Assembly (NCBI GenBank): GCA_008828725.1
Contig: MEHQ01001293.1
Span: forward strand, 62,001-126,000
DNA: 64,000 bases
DNA from: Saccharina japonica
Lineage: Eukaryota > Sar > Phaeophyceae > Laminariales > Laminariaceae
Reading direction: 5' to 3'
Position numbers and translations under genes: made by a program. Positions 22,301 to 34,900 of the stretch are shown in pieces. A model generated the notes under the pieces. That model had not been told where the DNA came from. It made no database searches and saw only the letters and a program-made list of their open reading frames with translations. The stretch's first letter is position 1, and the number at the start of each line of letters is the position of its first letter.

Positions 22301-25300
22301 GACGAACCGAGAGGTGATACTCCGCCCATACGCCTACGCAATGGATACATGTTCCTCCATGTACATTTAGAGAAGGCGTTATCTTATCTGGGGGGAAGGG
22401 GGGATATGATATTCGCATCGCCGCAGATGTCGTTTCATTTCCGGCTGAAGATCCTTGATTTGCAGTACTCGCAGTTCTACCACAGGACACAACTATGGAC
22501 TACATATCCAAAACACAAAAAAGGTTGACGAAATTGAAAACGCAAAGGTTGACGATTTCAGAACAAGCACAAGGGTGTGTGCGATCACATTTCAAGAAGG
22601 CGACAGTCGACCAACCAGATGGAAGCGAGGACGATGGAGATAGCGCATCACCACTTCACGCCAGCAACGTTAAAGTCTCAAGATCGGGTGCGGTCTTATC
22701 GTACGACGCATTCAGAATATCCCGCACAAGCTTAACCCCAACAGCTGCACGACAAGGCAAGGCAAGGCGAAGCACCGAAGACACAGTCTCCTCACCTCCG
22801 AAAATGCACCGAACGCCGCCCGCTCGTGCAGAAACAACGGCTTCTTCAGCTGCAAAAAAAAAAACGGTGACGCAAAGACGAAGGCGCTCCGTTCATACCA
22901 GGCACAGGACAAAACTGCCATTTGTCTGCGTGTGGAGAGGCGAACAGCAGTTGCCATGAGGGAGTTCGCGAAAAATATATGTACTACAGCATACAACAGA
23001 GCTGGCTGTGGGGAAAGTGGTGAGCTGTAACCCTTTCGTCATTGCAAAATCATTCGCACTTTAAACTCAAGTAGTTTGAATCCAAAATGGTGCGTGGGGC
23101 GGTAAAGGCAGTAAAGCTTACCACTTTTTCTAGATTTGGTCTGATTGGCCTAGAGTCAAGGTTAGGGCTGCTCTGATTGGCTTAGTGTTAGGGTTAGGGC
23201 TGCTCTGATTGGCTTAGAGTCAAGGTTAGGGGTGGTCTGATTGGCTTACGGTTAGGGTTAAGGTTCGTACCAGTGAGTATCAACCATTTTTTCGGATAAG
23301 TTGTAAGCAACCCTCGGTAAAGAGGCGAACCTATCTCTTCCGCCAACCCGCCCCGAGGACCAAAAACAATACACCAAGCGTCCGGAGTACAAGATGCGCT
23401 AAAGGTGGAGAATGCAGCAAGTTTCGCAAATTGTCATTGTCACCCCCAGGTTGACGTGTTCGACTATATGGAATAGGGAACGGGCGCTGAACATACCCAG
23501 CGAGCGCCAAAGAGAGAGTGGTGTTAGTCCCTTTACACCTGAACCCGCCTTTCAGGGGAAACCACTTGGAATTAAAGTAGGGTGCTTTCCGCAGTAGGAA
23601 ACGGGTTAATTTAACCCGAATTCTCCGATAAAATTTGCAGCGAATTTCACAACTTTTATTTCCGAGAACAAACTACCCATGCTGCTTGTGCCATCCACAA
23701 CATCGCGGGGCTTGTGTGTTGGGCTCACCTCGCACGCAAGCTGGACCTGTCTCTCGAAGTACGGGAGTTGCTTGTCGGCCGGGGGGAACCCTTCCGAGTA
23801 ATCCAAACCGCATTCTCCAACGCAGCGGACTTGGGGTACAAACGGCAAGGTCAGACCGAGCGACAATCGAGAGAAGGGGAAGAGACGAAACTTAAAACTT
23901 CGAGCTTCCTTCAAGCCGAGCGATAAATGAGACGAGAGGACGAGACCAGACTCAGCCTACAATACTTGGGAAAGCTCAAACTTAAACCTTTCTTCAAGTC
24001 GAGTAATAAATGAGACAGGAGGACGAGATGAAACATTGGCTAGTGAAGCTTAATCTCCAAGATTCCTTCCATGCCAGAACTACGAGTAGGCGTGGAGTGC
24101 GACAGAAAAAGGGGAGCTCGAAAAAAAAGAAAAAACGAAGGAAAAAAAAAGGCGAGGAGTCCGAGGCGCCCAAAACGACAGAACGACAGAAGTAATGAAA
24201 CATCAAACATGTTAATGGATGCACGGTCGAGACTTCCGGGCAAATTTTGACTCTCAACCTCTACAAACACACAAATACTCAAGACTATTAAAAGACACCG
24301 CAGCAATACTGCAGTAGTCTACCACAGCACCAAGAGTAGTAGAGTCAACGAGTACATACTGCGGAAGTAAGGAGCCGCGCAAAGTTCTGTTGTTACAGAT
24401 CGGCGAGAAAAGTTTAAATGCGCCAAGCATGTGAAAACAGCACTGCCGTCAATAGTGTGTACATTTAGAGCTCTAGAACTGGAACTTCGGTAGATGCTCC
24501 ACCAACCCATGATACACGTGAAAACTACAGCAGTACAGGTGGCCCCGTCTGCCACTCGTGCATACCTTCTTCCTTAGCTGCCAGGGAGGCGATGCTCGCC
24601 ATAGCATCTTCAAGCGACACGCATTCTTCCACGTGATACGGGTGCACGCCAGCCGTCGCGAATACGACCTGCCAGGTGTAAAGTCGTTCATGCAACTTTT
24701 ATCATGACACCACTTATGGGTCATGGGTATGGGTGGACTATTAATACCTCAGAGAGAGCCAAGCCGTTGACGTGACAATAGGCTCTACCTCCAAACGCCC
24801 ATGTACCGTAGACAGCTGGTACCAGGCACAAGGTACTGCTTGCTGCTGTACAAACCTTCGTATGATATCGTATGTATACGAGAATGCATTGTGGTTCGCG
24901 GTGCGTTGGTAAGCTGTAAGTAGCGCACCGGTAAAGAGCACCCTGGTACCCTGGTACTTGCAGGCAGGAAAACCAAGAACACCAGTTATGCGTTTACGCT
25001 GCACCTGTGGGAGAAGAACAACGCAAAACATCGAAAACTCGTGCCAAAATACGTGTACATAAACTACTCGTGACTGCCGTACACACATTTGGCTTCCGCT
25101 GCGCGAGGTCTAGAGCTCCACGGCTGTCCTCCACCGTGCTCCCGGGTACCACGAACTGCCTTACGCCCACCGATGAGGCCACCTGGCAGAACAGTGGCAG
25201 ATCAACAGCCGCACACGATATCGTAGAGGTCAGTTTTCGACACAGGTGACAGCAGCACCAGCTTCCAGCTACGAGTACGTACTACGAGTATGTACAGGCA

Positions 25301-25741
25301 GAACACTTTTGTTTTCGTAGTCGTTGGTCGTTGAACTACTGCTTTACATCAGTGGTACTATTAATAGCAGCCATAGACGTCCTGCTGAGAAGTCATTGCT
25401 ACACGAGCGTTTGACACGAGACCATAGAGCTACTGCTGTGCGTGCTCAAGGACTTGCAAGGATTGAATACACAGGTTGGTGGATACCTGCAGGTGGTTGT
25501 CGATGTCGTCGACCAGGTTCGGATGTAAGAGGTTTGCATCCACGTCCACGAGACTCTCAACAGCTAGACTGCATGCAGCAGGCCGTTTTGACAGCGCTGG
25601 CGTTCTACGAGTACTACTTGCAGCAGCAGCAGCAGTAGTGTGTCGTCCAGACGAGGACAGAGAAGCACGGGTACCGAAAGCAGCTGCTGGGCGATTGACG
25701 GCTAGGGCCAAGAAAAGGCCTAGAACTGTACGATGCTCCAT
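19373..25741 (-). CDS. TATDN: TatD-family metal-dependent DNase with plastid presequence (nine exons, complete)
   Basis: Exons in transcription order: 25741-25487, 25182-25087, 24668-24566, 23829-23729, 22849-22796, 21951-21880, 21276-21187, 20216-20118 and 19522-19373, giving 339 aa with all phases consistent. The N-terminus is a signal peptide with an AAAF cleavage motif (VLGLFLALAVNRPAAAF) and a Ser/Ala/Arg-rich transit region (to about residue 60), typical of ochrophyte plastid import. The TatD TIM-barrel follows: VDVDANL, TAGVHPYHVEE, GECGLDY (catalytic Glu), LFLHERAA, VHCFTG and VETDAPYL (catalytic Asp). It ends with the usual NPNVPSALPAV...VARATLRNSRAFFG helix. TatD proteins are two-metal 3'-5' exonucleases linked to DNA repair and fragmentation. 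The inferred site of action is the plastid. It is divergently placed to the plastid-protein gene at 25973. Confidence 0.93.
20985..21098 (+). mobile_element. MITE-like element, GTAATCAGAACC family, copy 1
   Basis: The inner terminal inverted repeats are perfect: GTAATCAGAACC (21001-21012) and GGTTCTGATTAC (21063-21074). The outer part reads CCAGGGAACAGA at the left. The spacer is about 50 bp. Related copies are at 36530-36651, 52005-52115 and 58977-59095. It lies in the TatD intron between the exons ending at 21187 and starting at 20216. No protein is encoded. Confidence 0.75.
23138..23270 (+). repeat. TTAGGG-containing minisatellite
   Basis: About three to four units of roughly 40-47 bp alternate CTCTGATTGGCTTAG with TTAGGGTTAGGG-like blocks. 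It lies inside a TatD intron, so this is an interstitial array and not a telomere. Confidence 0.8.
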
Positions 25742-25972
25742 TGGGCTTGCTCACTTAGCTCAGCACTGCTGCTGTGCTTCTCTGCTGCTGTGGGCACTAC
25801 CACTTTGAGGCTTGCGGCGTGATCGTGATTTACGGATTTGTGGAGTTGATGGAGACTTGGCAGGCATACATGCTATCGCGTACGTCTCAGCTCACGGTAA
25901 TAAATCTGAGAGTACCGCGCGCACGTAACAGGTATCCCGTACACGCACCGAACTACAAGAACAACGGACAAC
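25742..25972. promoter_or_regulatory. Compact bidirectional promoter between two plastid-targeted genes
   Basis: Only 231 bp separate the start codon of TatD (minus) from that of the plastid-protein gene (plus). Both untranslated leaders and both core promoters must therefore fit here unless leaders overlap. No TATA box is obvious. An ATTGG (inverted CCAAT) lies next to the TatD start at 25740-25744. The arrangement suggests co-regulation, which is an inference. Confidence 0.6.
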
Positions 25973-28900
25973 ATGAAAGGGATCGTCGCTTCTATGGCTC
26001 TCTCGGCCACAACGGGTGAGAAAGCCACGCAAGAGGGCTCAATTGTTGTTGGTTTTTCCAATCATTTCCTTTTTCCAAAAGTACCCGGGGTCTTGGGGAT
26101 CATGTAAATGTTCCCGAGTTGCTCTCTGCCGATCGCTCCCTGTGGCGACACGCACTTGCACCGCGGGCATCACCTCGAGAGCGAGTGAGCTAGGCAAAGG
26201 TGTGCATTGTTGTGTTAACTTGACTCCGGATTTGTCAGGGGTGCAGGGCCGAAACACGGACCCCGAAACATGAACAAACTTCAACAAACCGCGACCGATG
26301 TTGTTTGTTGGCTCGCCCTATCGCTTCGTTCTTGGTTTCGACAGCCTCGCTTGCGTCAGCGTTCGTGGCATCTCCTCTCAGCCTGCGAGCCTTCACCAAG
26401 CCTACCTGCTCCGCGCGTGCGTGCCGCGTCCAGCCTGTCCGCATGACGGCGGACGAGAACGACGATGGAGAACAGAAGGTTAGTGCAAATTTCAGGCATA
26501 CCTGGTACAGCGTGTGATGGTTAGACAACGCAGCGAGGTACGTACGTAGCATCGCTATAATGGTGGTCCTCGCTGTATTTGCACAACAGGATCACACAGA
26601 TCGTGACCACCCTATCTTGATTGAAAACGACCCACAGTAGTAGCAGCAGTATCATAGCCCCGTCGCAACTCTTGCGCTTCTGCGGTTCTCGGGCTTCGTT
26701 GCGATTCGACCGCGTGTTGGGTGATTACGACACCATGTCACTCGTATCATATTACGCAACCTGCAAGCAAGTGTGAATGATCTCGCCGACGAGTCCGCTT
26801 TCCCCCGCCTTTTTCGTCCACTTTTTACTCCACAAAATAGACACTTGGAGCTGAATGTACTCACGTACTACTCGTAGTTTTGTGTGTGTAAGCTGCGTGT
26901 GGCGTGTGGCGTGAGCGGAGGGTTTCTGCGACGCGACCTAATCTTGAAAGCGGGTGTATCAATGCACCGGTAACGACGTAGCAACTATTCGGTTAACAGT
27001 CAGTGCCGGCGATACATACGAATGCCATGCAATGCTGTTTGATCTTGGCGTTGCTCAAGGTAAACGTGGCCCCAACTGGGATGTGCCAGGTGTTTGATAC
27101 CTGTATCTTATATCTTACGATACGAGAACCCTCACTCTCGCTGGATCCACTTTTGCACCGGTACATAAACTCTTATTAACAAGCCAGTACCTCGTATCCT
27201 CGTAGAGCCCGATATATACAGCAGTACCACAAAGTAGCTGCGATTCTTCCACAGACACGCACGCCGGCAATTGCTGCTACGTACGAGTGCCAGCACCAGT
27301 ACACGCTTCCCCGTTTTCCAGAGTTACGTGGTGCGCTTGCACGGCACATATGATACATACGACACCAACGGCACCGACGGCTGGAACCGGTGGTATGGAT
27401 GGAACGGGCACGTTATTTACCCAGTTGAGCCGCATGTTTGCCATTAGTTGTGTCGATCGACCCATGCATACAAAATTAGTATTGGCCCAATCAAAGCACT
27501 CTCTCGCGAAAGCCGCCCGCAGGCTGTAACTTGGTGTTCTCTTGTGTTGCTGAACTTAATGTTAATGTCACATATTACCGTTCCTGGATCCAACTTAACT
27601 TGAACACTGCTGCTGTGTGTCGCCCTCCACCCGCCCCGTATAACCGTTACCCCTTATCCCTGGCCATCGCGCTGTGACGCATGTGGCATGGGGTGTGGCA
27701 TCTAGGTGTACTACGCGTCCGAAGTAACCGAAGGAAACGAGAAGACGACGTTCAACAAGGAGCTGGGGGAGCAGCCCTTGCCGGAGGACACCACCGCGGG
27801 CGAGTCGGACAGGCAAGACGACTTTGTCAACGCTAAAGTGATTGAGGACGCTGTCAACGCAATGAGTCGTCGTTGTCAACGCAGAAATGATTGCACGTTG
27901 TGAAAACAAATGGTACTTATTTATAAATTGCGTGTGCAGAAATGATTAGGCTTTGTCAACGAAGAAATGATGAGGCGTTTGTCAGCGCAAACATCACTCT
28001 ATGCTGTCAAAGCAGTGTTTTCGTTAGACATTGTCAACGCAGTATGGGTTAGACGTTGTCAACGCAAGGTACGAATAGTGCACGTACGTAGTGCGACCGA
28101 TTCAGTGGGAACAATGTTCCCTCTCGTGTAGTGACCCTGACCGCTACTGCTTCTTCTGTGCACAAAGTTGGGTGTCGGCGACGCCGAAGGTCTGAAGCTT
28201 TTATAGAAGTCCTTTGGATGTGACGGAAGGAGGTTGCACGGTTATGACCGCCGTAAGAAACGATTTCTTGCTCGAAGGAACCAGCTGCTTCGAATGTTCT
28301 GGAGAGCACTTCACCCTGTTGGTTCTGCAAGAAATACCACCTATTCCTAGCTTATTCCAGTTGGCTTGTTTTTTTAACCGTTGGTGGTTCAGTTATATAA
28401 ATAGATAAAAACGTTGTACATACAAGTTCCAACTGCACCCACGTATTTGGGGGACAAACTACACTGGGTACCTCGATTGAAGAGCGCCCCGTGACTTAAG
28501 CCAAAACAAGCGCTCTTAACTACACATTCCTCTCATCTGCAGTGGAAATATATTTGTCATAGTGTAGGCGGGACATGCCGATTTGACCGCTCTTGAATCC
28601 CGAATACTCTTATGCTGGGCGCTCTTAAATCGGGGTACCCACTGTACTTAGAAACAGAGTGGGATGTTTTTGCAGTAGTAGAAAAGAGATGTCGGGAAGC
28701 AAAGGGGGACGCAATTGGAAGGTTTGGTTGCTTGTTGACGGCTGTTCTACCGTACACATACGGCACATAAGGCAACCGGCATACTGTATCTGAGGGCGGC
28801 TTGCCTTGTTCGGGTGCGACAGGTATGGCCCCGTGGACTACTCTGGCTTTATTGATGGCGAGGGGTTCGACGGGGGCGACGGCCAAGTCGGATGCGTCGG

Positions 28901-31900
28901 AGATGGTGAGTGCTAGCTCATATGTGCTCGGTGCGTTTTGTCCAGGAAAACCAGCGGGTCCTTTTATATTATAAAATAAGCATAACGACAGACATTTCTG
29001 GTCTATCGTGTAGTTGGCGCACGTTTTTTTCACGGCAGACCAACTGGGTTACTTTTTTTTTGTCGTGTACCTGGTACGTTTTTTTCGTGACCAACCAGCT
29101 TTTGTTGATGTGTTGCTGTGTCTGCCGACCTGGTGTCTGCCGGCCTGAGAGCGACTTTTCGCAAGGGTTCTCGCGCGTCGGAAAATGGCGCGCGTAAGTG
29201 TTGTCGATGCACCAAGCTTTCAGCCAGAATAGCAGCCGTCAGGGGCTCCAGCAGGGTACAAATATGGGGTGTAGCCTTACTGTGAACATACAATATGAAG
29301 GCGGGAGGTTTGGTTTGGTTTAGGTATGTGCAGGAGAGGCCTGATTTCGGTAGTTGGTTGGACAATCACTTGTACACGAGCAGGGGCAAAGGAGACGTTT
29401 GTTTTGGGTGTTTCGTTGGGACAAATGAAAACAGGCAGAGCAGGAGCCGGACAGGATATTATCACAGCATGCTTGAAAAATGCTTGCTTGGTTTTTGCTG
29501 TCGACCAGCCTAAATATAAATATGTCCCGTGTTTTCCCTCACCCCGCACCCCCGTCTCCTTCACTTGCCTTCCGTGCACACGGCTCCATCTGATGGCAGG
29601 CTCGAACGCAATGCAGGAGTTTGACAACAAGGCGGTCGGCCTTGCGGCGGACATGAAGGCCAAACTCAAGAGCTCCACGATGGTGACAGAGTCCAAGACT
29701 CGCCAAAGAAACGCGTGGGGCGCCACGAACACTGTGAGAACCGGCGACCTGGAAAAAACAATAAAAACCGAGTTTTTTGTTCTATGAACATGCATGCCAT
29801 GGGGGAAGTGGGGTCTTCGTTGGTGTTAGATCTTGGCCTTTTGAGATAAATTACTGTGATGTCGCGGCCGGGGTCGTTTTACAGGACAGACGAAGACCGT
29901 GCTGACACCGATATCCCCACACCGACCGTGTGAACGGTCGTTTGTGTAGTTTCAAGAGCGTTTTCACACACCATCATTCCATCAGGTTATGAGCCTCGTA
30001 CATTGATTTTTACTGAGCATCAGGTTTGAACATTGTGTTCGTAGTAGTCTCAACCATAACCGCTCGCCATGATGCGACATCTTTTTTTAATGCGTCTAGT
30101 GACTCGCCTTGAAAACTTCCCATGTGTCGTGGCAGGGATACGCCGACAAGCTGAAAGAAGAGGGCATGGTCAAGATCAACCTTCAGGGGGAGGACATCAG
30201 CAAGATTCGCCGCCAGCAGTTCGAGGTAAGAGGCGCTCACAGAAGTACTCTGCGTACTGGGTGCTTACTTCCAGTATACTGGTGTACCTCCAGTATAGTG
30301 GGTGCCCGATACACTTCCAAGTGCGTCGTGCGAGTACCTGTAGCAGTATCATCGCTTCCTGAATACTGAGTGCCAGATCTGCCGCAGAATTACAGCAAAA
30401 AGGGTATTCGGTGTACTTCCAGTGTACTGGGTACGCAGTACCCTAGGTGTTTACGAGTACCTACAGCAGTGTCACCGCTACTTGAGTACTTCCTTATCAG
30501 GTCTATCGCAGTATCCAGTGTATCGGGGGCCCGGAGCTATGCAGCATTTGGCCAGTATCGACAGCAGTAGAGGGCGGCTAAAATACGCAGTACCGGCCAG
30601 TATGGAACGCCCAGGCTAGATGCTGCACGCGCCGTTATGCACAATATCTAAGCATCCAATCATGGCGTATGTGCTTGTGAACATAGCAGTACCACACACG
30701 CTGAATTTGCGCAGTACAGTAGTACAGGTTTGTTTCCACAAAAGCTGTAAGGTGGAGACAAGTATGTATATCAGCGAGAATGAGACAAGTCAAACGCACA
30801 AGATGCGTATTCGCACGCACCAAACACGGAGGGGGTAGGAGATAGGTTAGGAAGCCAGACAGGCCCTACGCTAGCCGGTGGTCGTTGTGCAGAGCTGATC
30901 CCGAGCATGGGGGGTTGATGCGCTGCCCCGCCTCTCGACTTTTACCTGTGGGTGTGCCCCTCGGTACAGTCAGTGTGTTTGTGTCTGTTGCGTTCATGGC
31001 CTTGAATGTTGCTTTGTCGCACCTGTACGGACACTAAAAGACACTATTGATAAACGCATTTATCACATCGGACATACCGCGATCTAGATTATCCACGTAG
31101 ATTCGTTGTCTGACGTTATCAGATGTCGCGCATGACCCGTAAAATACGGATCACACCCGGCAAACCTGTGCGCAAGAGGCGCGTGGTACAGGTCCCACCC
31201 AGCTAGCACTTTCTACTGCTGTAGTTCGTGCGGATTATATAAACCAGGGACCTATCATACCTGCTACCAGGTACGAGCTGTCTGCCCCGAACGACCTAGA
31301 TCGTGAACTAGGGATTTATGTATATGATCTGTCCGATGTGTGGTTGATTTTCTCGTCCCGTCACCGGTGTTCCAATGGATGTATGTCCCTTGTCGTACCC
31401 TTGTCGTATGTACGAGTACAGAACTGGCGTAACCAGCAGGAGATCACGTCCAAGCAGCGTGCCGATATCAACGAGATGGAGCGCGTCACCGCGAAGTCAA
31501 AACAGGATGACACCAGCAACAAGTGGAAGGTATGAGAGGACTATATACAAGTAACGGTAACGGTACGGTAAAAGGTACGGAAATGGAACGGTAACGGTAC
31601 AGTAACGGTACGGTAGCGGTACGGTAACGGCACGGTGACGGTACGGTAGCAGTACGGTAACGGTACAGTAACGGTACGATAACGGTACATTAACGGTAGA
31701 GGAACGGTACTGTAACGGTATGGCAACGGCACGGTAAGTCCATCGGTCCCGAAAATCTTCTGCCGGGGGCTCGAGATACCAGATACCGGTACATGGGTTG
31801 AACAGGGCGGCTTGACTCAATGCTCTATTGTCCGTCCCGGACCCTTTGTGTTCGTCGTCGGATCGGTCGGTCGGTCGTCGGTCGGTCGAACGACTCCTGC

Positions 31901-34900
31901 AGCGCAGAAGGGGTATTGTGAGCCCGGTCGGGCTGTTGGTAAGCGCTGTCGGTAGCCCCCCGATATGAGCAGCCTTAGCCTTGCGTGCATGGCAGAGCCA
32001 CGTTGGTGCGTGAGCTTGTCGTGTGGTGTTAATGTTGCTTTTCGCTTCTTGACATACTAAAAGCTGGTTTACGATCATTTTTTTCACAATTTTGTATGTT
32101 CCCGATGTTTTTACGGGATATTGTTTTGTTCTATTTTTGAAAATACTATGATACATGTTTGGCATTTGTTGTTGCAACAGCAGCAGATATAGTCTTGTCG
32201 TCCATGTCGTGTTCGAACGCTAGCCAAAACCGCCCGCGTTCCCAGTGTTTTCGTGGTGGCCAGAGCGCGGTAGCTTTTTGCTCACAGGCACATGACCTCG
32301 ACGCAGAATGCCGCCTGCGAACTTATTGACGTTCGTCCATATGATGAAAATGGTACGGCGTAAGTATGATATACTGTAGGTTTATTTAGTTGTCTACATG
32401 TATCACGTATCAGATGTAGCATCATGGCTCAAGCCCAATTGTTTTATGTATTTCGATAAAACGACCATTTCTCTTTTTTTCTGCATCGGGGGGTTCCAGA
32501 ACTTTTCGATTTAGTGCTCGAATGTTACCCAGCATGTTTCCCTCACCCCCCCCCCCCCCCCCNNCCTGTTTCTGTTACCCCCCCCCCCAAAAACAAATCC
32601 CGCGTTACTCGAGCAGAGGGGCAAGGCCAGCTACTTCGACGAATTGAACAAGCAGCAAGAGGAGGGCAAGGACGAAGACTGGAACAAGTACAGTGCTCCG
32701 GTCACCTCGGGGAAGAAGGTGACTTGCCTCACCAAAACCTCGACGCCTGCGGTAGCCCCACCCCCTCTATTTCCTGCAATGCAGTATGGTCCCGCCATCA
32801 AGAAACGCCTACTTTACTGTGTAAAGTAGTTTGGGTAAGGCTTGAACCCTTGTTGTCACCCCATCCTTGAGCAACCTCGAGCATAGGCTATTGTACACAG
32901 TTTTTTTTTTAGTGTACGTAGCGCCTGCTGCTACACTAGTAAAAAGCAGGTTTTCTTAATCCAAAATTTCTCAGCGTCCCCCCCCCAAAAAGTAAGCCTT
33001 ACGTTCTTACCGGTACCATTTATTTGGTTATTTGTTATTCGTGCGTCTGCGTGTGCTGCAGACTGTTTCTGTTGCGGGATAGCATGGAAACGGTTGATGC
33101 TGGTGTGCAAGCATCGGTCGTTCGTATTTACGTGATCTGATTTGAGGGGTTGGGTAGTTGTGCCACGGACTTGGGCGGCGCGGAATACCCCCCCCCCACC
33201 CGCGAGGCAGTTACATAGTGCTCCCATTGCTGTCTCAGGAAGTGGCCACACCAGAAAGTAAATTAACTCCTTGAAGCTGCCATCCATATTCAAGTCCGCC
33301 TCACAAGCGGTTCTTAGTAGGATGCAGCTCACCCTTCATGCGACTCGCCCAACACCTCACGGCGCTTCGCGCTTTTGGTGCAAGCAATGTCTGCCTAGTC
33401 GGTGAAAACCCGACACGCTTCGTCCCGGCATTGTAGGGATGCGAGGGCCTATGGTCATACGACTACGGCCATGCATGAAAATGAAGTACACCCACCCCAC
33501 ACACACACTACGGCCATGCATGGAAATGAAGTACACCCCCCACACACACACTTCTGCATGTTGGCTTCGTGCACGCATATAATGAACTGCACAAGCACGC
33601 TCACCGTGAAGAATCTCGTGCAAACACAATCCAATGATCCCCCCAAGGTGTCCTAGCGTATCATGTAACATGGGGTCGGGGATCATATCCAGGTACTGAT
33701 CACTATTTTGCATGGGCTGCTCGACGCGAGTACATCACCGCCATCAGATATTCCGCCGTCGTGTCCTAGGTAGCGTGGCTTGAAACATCGCAGTATTACA
33801 CAGTACACGGCACCAGTTAACCCATTCAGAACTGAAACAAATATCCCACACCAATCCCAAGTAAGTCTGTCCCCAAATTCGTGGGACCAGTTCTTAAGGG
33901 GTTGAGAAACTATTATTTTGGGCCAGGCTCGAATTATTGTGTGAGGAAGGATGTGTCCTACTAAGTATACTGATTTTGGTATCGAATAAATGATTTTCGT
34001 AGGTTTCGTGCAATTTTTGAGGCAGTAATTGTTTACTCCCAATTAAGTAGTTATTTGGTTTCGTGCAACGGTCGAGCCAAAACAAAAAGACGAAATTTCT
34101 CAAGTGCTGTCGCGGACTACGTTGTACTGTAACTGATGGAGTGCACGCCTATATACTGTGTAGAAAACCCTAACCTTAAGGGTGCAAACTGTGAAGAAAA
34201 TATATATATGTTTCTTTGACGTGCTCTGCGATCGACGGGCAGGACGGAACCGAGTGGGAGGAGACAGGCCTTACCGGCAACGAAAAAATCGAGGACACGG
34301 TGCAATGCGTATCCATGAACAGTCGGCCCGGGCACGCAACTATCCAGGTGAATGACGGACATTCCTTGCTGTGCATGCTCGAACGGAATTGTGTTTCAAG
34401 TTCTTCTGCATTCGCGAACCCACTTGTTTAGGAGTTGGCCTGCTGATTTTTCGGGGGCGGTATATGTAAACTGTCGAAGGGTCGATGAGCAACATCGTAA
34501 ACGCAGCACCGCACCACGATACGAGTATTGAGCTGGGTTCAGGCGAGAGAGGCACGGGCCCGTGCATTGTGGCCGTTCTGTTATTTTACGTTTTTTTTCG
34601 ACGCCGAACTCCTGCGTGTTTCTTCGGCAAGCGCTTAAGGCCCGCTTTAAAAGTCTATATTTTCTGCCGGTGGGTGTAAGCTGTGAAAGTATTTTGGCGG
34701 ATGTGCGAGTGTCCTGTGTCACATTCCGGCTGGTGGAATGGCGATGAGTATGGTTCGCTGGGAACAGCGTTCGCTGCAAAATTGTATTTCCCGGTATCCG
34801 TCACGTTTTTGTGGCCTCGTCAGGGGACATCCTGGGTACATCCCCGGTTTCCTATGCGGATATGGATCTTGCCGGTAAAACGAATATGGATGCTTGCTGC

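Noticed and set aside
31497-32177. 226-codon minus-strand frame
   Set aside because: Most of it translates the GTAACGG minisatellite, and it overlaps a confirmed exon-intron boundary on the other strand.
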